A DNA stretch of 5,885 nucleotides from Methanobacteriota archaeon (GTDB taxonomy: Archaea; Thermoplasmatota; Thermoplasmata; RBG-16-68-12; EA-27). Positions 1 to 5,837 of the stretch are shown in pieces (positions within the stretch are counted from its first letter, which is position 1; every line of letters starts with the position of its first letter). Location: assembly GCA_016207545.1 (NCBI GenBank), contig JACQPO010000102.1, forward strand, positions 1-5,885, given 5' to 3'. Below the pieces are notes generated by a model that made no database searches, was not told the origin of the DNA, and saw nothing but the letters and a program-made list of their open reading frames with translations. Both the position numbers and the translations under genes were made by a program.

Positions 1-365
1 AGTCGCGGCGTGTCGGCGGCGACCTACAGCCGATGGGAGCCGGTCGTCTGCCGTTGGGAACCGGGTCCCCGGGGCCCAGCACGGGGCCTAGGGGAGCGGG
101 CGCGAATCGTCAACGGAGTCCCGCGGGATTCTGGCACGCTGGAATCGACCTGCCACCGGGATCCATCCTCACGAGGACTCCTTGCTCGCAATCGCGGGGC
201 GAGCTCGCGGTGCGGCTGCGGTCCGACAGAAGCCGTGCGACCCCACGCGTGAGCCGGGAGCGAGGGGGAATGCCCAATTGGACGACTTGAACGGACCATC
301 AGAACGCGATACCCCTGTCCGCTGAGGGCTCGGGCCGATTGTCGTGGGACTGCGGCGGGTCGTCA

Positions 366-557
366 GGAGGGACCTGCGGGTCCGTCCGAACGGTTGGTAC
401 GTCGGATTCGGCGTCCGAGGAGGTGCTCCCGATCCTCCCGGGTCCCCTGTGAGTTCGCCCAGGATTCGTGTGACCTTCCCGCCATCGGATGGCGGGCGGC
501 CGGGGATGCCGGCAACCCGTCACGGGACCGGAGGGAGGTGCTTCGGGGTCCGTGACG
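366..557. other. Run of consecutive hairpins, possible structured RNA
   Basis: Six stem-loops lie nearly end to end. They are 366-387 (9 positions, one mismatch, loop TGCG), 402-418 (TCGGA/TCCGA), 419-438 (GGAGG/CCTCC), 478-496 (CCCGCCAT/ATGGCGGG around a CGG triloop), 499-513 (GCCGG/CCGGC) and 518-557 (11 bp with one bulged G at 526 and a 17-nt loop). The 478-496 and 518-557 stems are the strongest. The strand cannot be decided because nearly all pairs are Watson-Crick. It could be an unrecognised non-coding RNA, mRNA 3' structure, or chance folding of GC-rich DNA. No known RNA family was recognised. Confidence 0.3.
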
Positions 558-750
558 ATCGCTGCGGGGTACGGGACACTCCTCCGGAACGTGCCGATGG
601 GTGGCCCGGGCTCGCAGCGCGCCGACGTGAAGTCCGTTCGGACGACGGATTTCGCAGTCTAAGGGAGAAAACGCTCCCGAGGGATGATTCGCGAGCCCGC
701 GGTCTACTTGTTGGATCTTGGCGGCGGTGTGGGACGTTCCTCATGTCCAA

Positions 751-769
751 GACGAACGGCGGGTTCGTC
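751..769. repeat. Perfect 7-bp hairpin
   Basis: GACGAAC at 751-757 pairs perfectly with GTTCGTC at 763-769 around the 5-nt loop GGCGG. No T-run follows on either strand, so it is not a classical terminator. It sits in the non-coding kilobase and its role is unknown. Confidence 0.4.
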
Positions 770-1040
770 CGACTGATGTGGGCTTGGGTGGTGGGAGTGA
801 GCCTCGACGCGGCCGGGGCGGGGCCGACTGCAGAGCACCATCTCGTGGACGTCACGGGGGTTGATCCGCGGCGGGCTCGACTGATTCACATGCCCCGCCA
901 GAAGGCTTCTAAAGCCATGCTTCCATCCCGCGGATGACATGGACCCGGAAACCTTGGCAAAGAGGCTCAGCTTCCCGTGGGCAGGGAATTGAACCTAAGG
1001 TGGAAAACTCCCCTGCGGCCAACAACCTGGGCATCCGTTG

Positions 1041-3131
1041 TCACAGGACGATCCGCGCGTCGACGACCTTGCACCCCGTCTCGAGCGCGATCACGGGGTT
1101 CAGGTCGATCTCCTTAATCTCCTCGAAGTCGTGGACGAGCTGCGACAGCCGGAGGAGCCCGTCCTCGAGCGCCGCCACGTCCGACGGCTTCTCGCCCCGC
1201 ACCCCCGCCAAGAGCGGGTACGTCTTGATCGAGCGAATCATGCGCCGCGCGTCCTCGTCCGTGATCGGCGCGAGGCCGAACGCGACGTCCTTGAGGTACT
1301 CCACGTACACGCCGCCGAGGCCGAACGCGAGGAGGGGGCCGAACACCTTGTCCCGGTTCATCCCGAGGATCGTCTCCTTCCCGCCGGCGACGTACTCCTG
1401 CACGAGGTAGCCGTCGACCGACACGCCCGCCTTCTGCAACCGCTTCTCCATCTTCGCGAGCTCGTCCCGCAGGTCCTTTTCGTCCCGCAGGTCGATCGCG
1501 ACCGCCTTCTGCTCCGTCTTGTGCAGGAGGTCTTTCCCGACCGCCTTCAGCACGAGCGGGTAACCGATTTCCCGCGCGGCTTGGTCCGCCTCTTCGGCGT
1601 CCTTCACGAAGCGCGTCTTGGCGGTGGCGAATCCGTACGCGTGGAGGAGCTCGAGCGCCTCTGCTTCGGTCAATCGCTTGCGCCCGTGTTGCTTCGCGGT
1701 CTCGACAATTCGCGTCGCGGCCTTCTTGTCGACTTTGAACTCCGGGAACGCGCCCTCGCGCCGGTTCAGGTACTCGTGATACCGGTACATCGCCGCCAAC
1801 GTCCGCGCGGCGCTCTCCGGATACAGGTACGAGGGGATGCCGTGCTGCACGAGTTCCACGAATCCCGGCGAATCCTCGCTCCGGCCCATGAAGTTGCACA
1901 GCACCGGTTTGTCGTATTTCTCCGCCGTCTCCCAGATCGCGCGGGCGACGTCGACCTCCGCGGTGACGATTGGCGGCACGTAGATGACGATGGCCGCGTC
2001 CGCGTTGTCGTCCGCGAGCACCGCGTCGAGTGCGCGGCGGTAGTCCTCCGGCCCCGCGGACGCGATCAAGTCGACGGGGTTCGTGAGAGACGCCTCCGGG
2101 GGCGCCCATTTCCGCATCGACTCTATTGTTTTCGGCTTCAACGTAGCGAGCTCGAGTTCCTGCTGGATGAGCGCGTCCGTGCACATGATGGCGGGTCCGC
2201 CCGCGTCCGTGACGACGGCGATCCGCTTCCCCTTTGGCGGCTTCAGCTTGGAGAACGACATCGCGTAATCGAACAGCTCGTCGATGCTGTTCGCGCGGAT
2301 TACCCCGGTCTGCGCGAACACGGCCTCCGCGGCGATGTCGGAGCCGCCGAGGGCGCCCGTGTGGCTCACGGTCGCGCGGCCCCCGGCCTCCGTTCGGCCC
2401 GACTTCACGGCGATCAGGGGCTTCTTCTTCGACAAGCGCCGCGCGATGCGCGCGAAGTTCCTCGGGTTTCCGAAGTTCTCGAGGTACATCAGGATGATGT
2501 GCGTGTCCGGGTCGTTCTCCCAGGACATGAGGAGGTCGTTGCCGCTCACGTCCGCCTTGTTCCCCAGGGAGACGAACTTTGCGAACCCGATGTTCAGGTT
2601 GCGGGCGTGGTCGAGGATTGCGACCCCCAAGGCGCCGGACTGGGACATGAACGAGATGTTCCCGCGGAGGGGCGGCGTCGGCGCGAACGTCGCGTCGAGC
2701 TGCACGTCCGGGTGCGTGTTGATGACGCCCATGCAGTTCGGGCCGACCATCGTCATGCCGTTGGTCCGGACGAGTTCCCGCAGCGTGCGCTCCCGTTCCT
2801 CCCCCGCGCCGCCGATTTCCCGGAAGCCGGCGGTGATCACGACAAGCCCCTTCACGCCCTTCTTCGCGCACTCCTCCGCCGCCTTCATCGCGGCGTCCGC
2901 GGGCACGCAGATAACCGCAAGATCCACTGGCCCGGGGATCTCGAGCACGGACGGGTACGCCTTGATCGAGTGAACGGACTCCGCGTTTGGATTCACGGGG
3001 TAAATCGTGCCCTGATATTCGTTCACGATGAGGTTGTGGAGGATCGCGTAGCCGACCTTCCCTTTCTGGCGGCTCGCCCCGATGACAGCGACGCTGTTCG
3101 GGCTGAAGATTGGGTCCAGCCGGTCGACCAC
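1041..3131 (-). CDS. Acetate/acyl-CoA ligase (ADP-forming), alpha-beta fusion
   Basis: This enzyme interconverts acyl-CoA + ADP + phosphate with acid + CoA + ATP. In archaea it usually conserves energy as ATP from acetyl-CoA or amino-acid-derived acyl-CoAs in the cytoplasm. The 696-residue chain joins both subunits. A CoA-binding Rossmann domain starts with VAVIGAS (14-20). MSQSGALG (162-169) and SHTGALGGSD (256-265) follow, and His257 is the conserved phosphorylated histidine. A second flavodoxin-like domain spans about 300-455. The C-terminal ATP-grasp beta part runs from about 485 to the end, with LLHKTE (535-540, a His that is conserved in beta subunits), QEYVAGGKE (578-586) and EIDLNPV (674-680). 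The length is normal for fused enzymes and nothing is missing. The start is GTG at 3131, giving the family-typical N-terminus MVDRLDPIF; no Shine-Dalgarno precedes it, so the mRNA may be leaderless. It is divergent from the regulator gene at 3359. Acetate versus other acids as substrate cannot be decided from sequence. Confidence 0.96.
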   Translation of the reverse strand: MVDRLDPIFSPNSVAVIGASRQKGKVGYAILHNLIVNEYQGTIYPVNPNAESVHSIKAYPSVLEIPGPVDLAVICVPADAAMKAAEECAKKGVKGLVVITAGFREIGGAGEERERTLRELVRTNGMTMVGPNCMGVINTHPDVQLDATFAPTPPLRGNISFMSQSGALGVAILDHARNLNIGFAKFVSLGNKADVSGNDLLMSWENDPDTHIILMYLENFGNPRNFARIARRLSKKKPLIAVKSGRTEAGGRATVSHTGALGGSDIAAEAVFAQTGVIRANSIDELFDYAMSFSKLKPPKGKRIAVVTDAGGPAIMCTDALIQQELELATLKPKTIESMRKWAPPEASLTNPVDLIASAGPEDYRRALDAVLADDNADAAIVIYVPPIVTAEVDVARAIWETAEKYDKPVLCNFMGRSEDSPGFVELVQHGIPSYLYPESAARTLAAMYRYHEYLNRREGAFPEFKVDKKAATRIVETAKQHGRKRLTEAEALELLHAYGFATAKTRFVKDAEEADQAAREIGYPLVLKAVGKDLLHKTEQKAVAIDLRDEKDLRDELAKMEKRLQKAGVSVDGYLVQEYVAGGKETILGMNRDKVFGPLLAFGLGGVYVEYLKDVAFGLAPITDEDARRMIRSIKTYPLLAGVRGEKPSDVAALEDGLLRLSQLVHDFEEIKEIDLNPVIALETGCKVVDARIVL

Positions 3132-3138
3132 GCCCGTC

Positions 3139-3165
3139 GAACATTCCCATGGCTGATGAATGTTC
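3139..3165. promoter_or_regulatory. Perfect 8+8 inverted repeat at the ligase start, candidate operator
   Basis: GAACATTC (3139-3146) and GAATGTTC (3158-3165) are exact reverse complements separated by 11 nt, with arm centres 19 bp apart. The inner arm begins 8 nt upstream of the ligase GTG. If that mRNA is leaderless, the outer arm sits about 27-34 nt upstream of the transcription start, where the TATA/BRE element would lie. A dimeric regulator bound here would block the promoter. The divergent regulator at 3359 is the natural candidate, but this is inferred from position only. As RNA, the repeat could also form a hairpin in a longer leader. Confidence 0.45.
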
Positions 3166-3175
3166 CCGTGTTACG

Positions 3176-3191
3176 CTTGTGTACGAACAAG
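3176..3191. promoter_or_regulatory. Second short dyad with a GAACA half-site
   Basis: CTTGT (3176-3180) and ACAAG (3187-3191) form a 5+5 inverted repeat around GTACGA. The right side reads GAACAAG (3185-3191), sharing GAACA with the larger repeat at 3139. Dyad centres are about 31.5 bp apart, close to three helical turns. It may be an auxiliary binding site for the same protein. Five-base arms also occur often by chance. Confidence 0.25.
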
Positions 3192-3202
3192 ATGCCCTCG
3201 GT

Positions 3203-3274
3203 CGGACCGTTTTGCACCTGCCTTCTCGGAGGCGGGACGGCCGCTGAGGTCCGTCGAGAAGAAGCGGCCTGTCC
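3203..3274 (+). other. Structured element in the divergent intergenic region
   Basis: GGAC+GGCCGCT (3235-3245) pairs with AGCGGCC, a bulged T at 3270, then GTCC (3263-3274). This gives 11 bp around a 17-nt loop. Just before it, CCTGCC (3217-3222) can pair with GGCGGG (3231-3236) including one G-U pair, so the two stems share bases 3235-3236. The large hairpin's loop contains GGTCCG (3248-3253), which is complementary to CGGACC at 3203-3208, so a pseudoknot is possible. The plus strand is chosen because of the G-U pair and because it would be the leader of the regulator gene 85 nt downstream. It resembles no riboswitch class I know. Confidence 0.3.
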
Positions 3275-3358
3275 GATCGCGGCCACGCTCGCACGGCGAC
3301 GAAGGTTTCAAGATGCGGACGGCGCATGCGACGCGGACCTCAGGGGTAGTGGACGGAG

Positions 3359-4204
3359 GTGGACCACTCCATCTGGCAGGACTTTAGCTTCGTGGCGTCG
3401 AGCGGGTATCGGGAACGCGTCCTCGCCGCCCTCGCAGGCTTCCCGAAGCTACCAAAGCAGTTGTCGAGCGAGACCCACCTGAGGCTCAACCACGTGAGCC
3501 GTGCGCTGCGCGAGTTGCGGCAGCGCGGTCTCGTCGTGTGCCTCACCCCAGAGGCGAAGGCGCGCGGCCGCCTTTACGGGATGACGGACGCCGGCTGGAC
3601 CCTCTTCTCCTACCTGAACAACTCCCGAGAACGGTTCGTTCCCCCGACGAGCCTCTCCGTCGGGGCGACCGGTTTCGTCCCGAAAATTCGCGCCGCCCTC
3701 GTGGTTCGATTCCTCCAGGTCCTCAAGGGGAAATACGGGGCGGACCGCGTGCGCGAGGCACTGGACGGCTGGGCCGTGGACCCCGTCGCCCTGACGGACG
3801 ACAACTGGCTGTCTGCCGATTCGTGCGCCGAGTTGTTCGACATCGTGGAATCGAAGTTTGGCGACGGGAGCTACAGATGCGTTCGCGACGCGTCCGCACA
3901 AGTCGCGCCCACGGTGCCTACCGTCCTCGAACAGCTCGCGAAAGCGTTGCCCTTGGAGGCGCTCGCGGAGTTCGCACCGGTCGTATACGCGAAAGAGTGG
4001 AACTACGGGCGCCTTGAGGTGGAGACGGGCCGTCGGCGCGCGGTGTTCCGCCACTTCGATTGGATGCCCACGCCCGGGATGTGCGCCCTCTTTCACGGCG
4101 CTTACGAGGGAATCGTTCGATCCCGCGGCCTCGTTCCCAAGGTCACGAAGTCGCGTTGCGTGCAGAGAGGCGACGGGTACTGCGAATACATCGTGGAGTG
4201 GTGA
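3359..4204 (+). CDS. Archaeal winged-helix regulator with C-terminal V4R/HNOB-like sensor domain
   Basis: This is a 281-residue soluble protein, probably a transcription factor. Residues about 10-80 form a winged helix-turn-helix of a type common in archaea: SSGYRERVLAAL (14-25), a recognition-helix segment LRLNHVSRALREL (41-53), then GLVVCLTPEAKARGRLYGMT (57-76) as the wing. Residues about 105-281 look like a small-molecule sensor of the V4R/heme-NO-binding-like group. The clue is the C-terminal pattern SRC-x-x-RGDGYCEY with Cys267 and Cys275, preceded by GAYEGIVRSRG (247-257). No membrane segment or signal peptide is visible. The start is GTG at 3359: an in-frame TAG at 3347 blocks anything further upstream, and starting later would cut into the winged helix. 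GGAG abuts the start codon, too close for a normal ribosome site, so a leaderless mRNA is likely. It is divergent from the ligase gene, which suggests control of it, and convergent with the next gene 19 bp away. The ligand is unknown; heme binding is not assured. Confidence 0.85.
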   Translation: MDHSIWQDFSFVASSGYRERVLAALAGFPKLPKQLSSETHLRLNHVSRALRELRQRGLVVCLTPEAKARGRLYGMTDAGWTLFSYLNNSRERFVPPTSLSVGATGFVPKIRAALVVRFLQVLKGKYGADRVREALDGWAVDPVALTDDNWLSADSCAELFDIVESKFGDGSYRCVRDASAQVAPTVPTVLEQLAKALPLEALAEFAPVVYAKEWNYGRLEVETGRRRAVFRHFDWMPTPGMCALFHGAYEGIVRSRGLVPKVTKSRCVQRGDGYCEYIVEW

Positions 4205-4223
4205 GCCGTCCCCCGCTTGGCGG

Positions 4224-5483
4224 TCACATGGCCGTTGCGGGCTCCCATGTCCGGCGGCGCATGATCAGGTCGCGCAGGCGATCGGACAGCCGAAGAAGGT
4301 AGCGTTCCATCATCGCCCCGCCGTCCCGCTTCCGAACGGACAACAACGCGATTCCTACCGAGGTGGACACAAGCGGGTAGAAGTCCCCCGGCTTTGCAGC
4401 CATCCCCCACGTCGCGGCACGACAGGAGAACTCCGCCGCCCGAGCGAGTAACCCGCCATAGTCCCACTCCGTGAGCTCCGGCAACTTAGGGGCCGACAGC
4501 ACGCTACGCACACGGGTTCCATACATCGCCAAGAGGGCGACATTTGTGATTCGGTCTTGGAAGTCTTCCTCGACCGTGGCGAGGTGGTCGAGGTACGTGA
4601 TCACGACGTCATAGCAGAACCACGCTTTCCGTTCTGCGTCGAGCTGCTCTGCGGACGGATGATTGCGAGCAAAGCATGCGTTCACGAAATAGACCCCGGC
4701 CGCCCAAGACGCGTGACCCGCGAGACGGTCGTACCACGTGGCGTCCGTATGGGGTGCCCACATCGTCGAGGCCATCTTTTTCAGCATGCCGGGGTCCCGG
4801 AAGGGGGACCTCAGGAACGTGGTGGCCGCTTGGGCGAAGCTCACTTCCTCGTTTACCTGAGCGAGGCGGGGGAGCACGTTCCCTGGATTAGGGGCCGCCC
4901 GCAACAGCTCGTTCAAGCGCGCGGAGTTCCAGACGAGCAGTTCCGAGAGAGGTCGCAGGTCCGGACTGACCATGACGAACACCTCATCCGCGAACGTGTC
5001 CGGATCGAATTCGGGGTCCGTGCTGGCACCGAGGCAGCGCCGGCACAGGGCCCATGCCTCCGGAAAGCTGTACGAACCATGGTCGATGAGGTCGTCGATG
5101 ATGTCCTGCTGGCATTGATAAGAGACGATGGCGGCGAGGGCGCGTGGCACATCGTCCACGGCCATGTTGCCTCGGAACCGCTGCGTGAGGAGCCCCATCG
5201 CGACCCCACGGACGAAGCTCTGTTGTCGGTTCCAAGGTTCGTGCGGCCAATCCTGAAAGAGGTGCGCGAGCATCCGAACAAATTCCTCGTTTCCCTTCGA
5301 TCTGGTTCCCTGTACTTCCGCGATGACGCGGTCGAACTGCTCTTCGGCGAAGGAGCTGAGGAACCCGAAGTCGTACTGTTCGTTTGCGGCTGAGGTGGCA
5401 CGGCCGAGCTCCCGGAGGACCGCTACCGCCGCCTCCACGTGGCCGCGACCCGAACCTCCTCCGTCTGATGCACCCCACCTCAC
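4224..5483 (-). CDS. Putative class I isoprenoid-synthase-fold protein
   Basis: The protein is helix-rich and soluble, about 400-450 residues. I name residues from the earliest possible start, TTG at 5585. QQDIIDDLIDHGS (159-171) contains DDLID, the DDxxD Mg-diphosphate motif of polyprenyl-diphosphate synthases and relatives. A second stretch, YDVVITYLDHLATVEED (325-341), resembles the C-terminal aspartate helix of these enzymes but has lost the paired Asp. This may be a prenyl-transferring or prenyl-binding protein, possibly with changed chemistry; product and substrate cannot be stated. The start is uncertain. Residues 1-34 look non-coding, so I chose GTG 5483. Alternatives are GTG 5438 (downstream of a GGAGGAGGT), ATG 5543, ATG 5570 and TTG 5585. 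The C-terminus ends 19 bp from the convergent regulator gene. The reading frame is real: its hydrophobic periodicity and residue mix differ clearly from the other frames. The family assignment is tentative. Confidence 0.75.
   Translation of the reverse strand: MRWGASDGGGSGRGHVEAAVAVLRELGRATSAANEQYDFGFLSSFAEEQFDRVIAEVQGTRSKGNEEFVRMLAHLFQDWPHEPWNRQQSFVRGVAMGLLTQRFRGNMAVDDVPRALAAIVSYQCQQDIIDDLIDHGSYSFPEAWALCRRCLGASTDPEFDPDTFADEVFVMVSPDLRPLSELLVWNSARLNELLRAAPNPGNVLPRLAQVNEEVSFAQAATTFLRSPFRDPGMLKKMASTMWAPHTDATWYDRLAGHASWAAGVYFVNACFARNHPSAEQLDAERKAWFCYDVVITYLDHLATVEEDFQDRITNVALLAMYGTRVRSVLSAPKLPELTEWDYGGLLARAAEFSCRAATWGMAAKPGDFYPLVSTSVGIALLSVRKRDGGAMMERYLLRLSDRLRDLIMRRRTWEPATAM
5454..5462 (-). promoter_or_regulatory. 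GGAGGAGGT, possible ribosome site
   Basis: A strong purine-rich anti-16S-like sequence lies 15 nt upstream of the GTG at 5438 inside the open frame. This spacing is longer than usual (about 5-9 nt). It mildly supports starting translation at 5438 rather than at 5483 or 5585, but it also reads as GGG codons in a low-complexity stretch, so it may be accidental. Confidence 0.3.
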
Positions 5484-5687
5484 GATCCCACAGTTCCCAA
5501 GCGGCGTCTGGCGAGTTAGAGTAAGCGACCGGAAAGTGACCATTATCAGACCAGAGAATGACCTTCCCATGGTTGTGGGGCGCAACTCAGGGAAGAGTTC
5601 CCGACCAACATCCGGAGGTTCCCGCGGCCTTCAGTCTCAGACCCTCCGGCCTTTCCGGTAGGATGAAACTTCCGATGTGGGTGGCGC

Positions 5688-5716
5688 GGGCGCGCGGAAT
5701 TGCACCGCGTACGCCC
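5688..5716. repeat. 10-bp hairpin between the tRNAs and the isoprenoid-like gene
   Basis: GGGCG and CGCGG (5688-5697) pair with CCGCG (5705-5709) and CGCCC (5712-5716), with a 2-nt TA bulge (5710-5711) and loop AATTGCA. On the minus strand it starts about 46 nt past the tRNA 3' end, in the tRNA trailer, so it could affect termination or processing. No T-run follows. The remaining 5586-5761 sequence shows no gene. Confidence 0.3.
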
Positions 5717-5750
5717 CGGGTAACGGTCGGGGGCAAGGCTGTCCTGCTAC

Positions 5751-5766
5751 GCCTGCGGGAGCAGGC
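5751..5766. repeat. GNRA-capped hairpin overlapping the tRNA 3' end
   Basis: GCCTGC (5751-5756) and GCAGGC (5761-5766) pair perfectly around GGGA, a GNRA tetraloop when read on the plus strand. On the minus strand the loop is TCCC. The 5761-5766 arm includes five bases of the tRNA gene 3' end (discriminator and acceptor), so in the precursor RNA this stem would compete with the acceptor stem. Confidence 0.45.
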
Positions 5767-5835
5767 CGGGCCAGATTTGAACCGGCGCAGAGCTGGTCAA
5801 AAGCCAGTTGCCCAACCGTGCTAGGCGACCGGCCT
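5762..5835 (-). tRNA. tRNA with UUU anticodon loop (Lys-like; Gln considered)
   Basis: Read on the minus strand, a full cloverleaf forms in 74 nt. The acceptor AGGCCGG (5835-5829) pairs with CCGGCCT, and the discriminator is G at 5762. The D arm GCCT/GGGC is closed by a U-G pair. The anticodon stem is ACTGG/CCAGC around loop CTTTTGA (5803-5797). The variable loop has 5 nt, and the T arm is GCCGG/CTGGC around TTCAAAT. Loop register gives anticodon TTT (5801-5799), Lys. CCA is not encoded. Oddities: G at position 37 next to U36, an A27-C43 mismatch, C at 9, U at 21, and an A1-U72 pair, which is more typical of archaeal tRNA-Gln. A one-base shift would read TTG (Gln) but breaks the anticodon stem. 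It may be a decayed or atypical tRNA. Confidence 0.8.
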
Positions 5836-5837
5836 AG

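Larger units (their letters stand above)
1..1040. other. Non-coding kilobase downstream of the acyl-CoA ligase gene
   Basis: I see no convincing protein gene here. Every open frame (the longest is plus-strand 344-937) translates to Arg/Pro/Gly/Ser-rich sequence with no recognisable domain, no periodic hydrophobic pattern and no ribosome site, as expected of GC-rich non-coding DNA. The stretch does hold several good inverted repeats: 184-204 (GCTCGC/GCGAGC), a 10-bp palindrome at 199-208, 478-496, 518-557, 663-678 (GGGAG/CTCCC), 751-769 and 904-916 (GGCTT/AAGCC). I looked for 5S rRNA, SRP RNA and RNase P RNA landmarks and did not find them. On the minus strand this region is the 3' flank of the ligase gene. 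The only T-run near its stop is four Ts at about 1003-1006, too weak to call a terminator. Confidence 0.6.

Noticed and set aside
215..245. GACAGAAGCC as an RNase P RNA core motif
   Set aside because: Only a short resemblance to the conserved 3' region. The partner motif (GGAAAGTCC-like) is not found upstream on the same strand, and no P4 helix forms.
344..937. A 197-codon plus-strand open frame in the left kilobase
   Set aside because: Arg/Gly/Pro-rich composition, no domain, no ribosome site, and it runs through several strong hairpins. It is best explained by lack of stops in GC-rich DNA.
960..1020. Possible tRNA from the minus-strand sequence AGGTTCAATTCCC
   Set aside because: It looks like a T arm, but the T stem does not pair over five positions and no acceptor, D or anticodon arms can be built around it.
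3153..3247. TGATGA and CTGA as C/D-box guide RNA boxes
   Set aside because: The boxes are about 90 nt apart, too far for an archaeal C/D RNA, no internal D'/C' boxes fit, and the TGATGA falls inside the dyad beside the ligase start.
1038..3482. An 814-codon open frame on the plus strand opposite the ligase gene
   Set aside because: It is an antisense shadow of a GC-rich gene. Its product is Arg/Val/Leu/His/Asp-rich with no domain, and the minus frame encodes an obvious intact enzyme. The same applies to the 737-codon minus frame at 1114-3327.
4205..4223. A terminator between the two convergent genes
   Set aside because: Only 19 nt, with no stem and no T-run on either strand.
5558..5824. An 88-codon plus-strand open frame at the right edge
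   Set aside because: It runs antisense through a tRNA gene and the 5' flank of the isoprenoid-like gene, and its product shows no domain.
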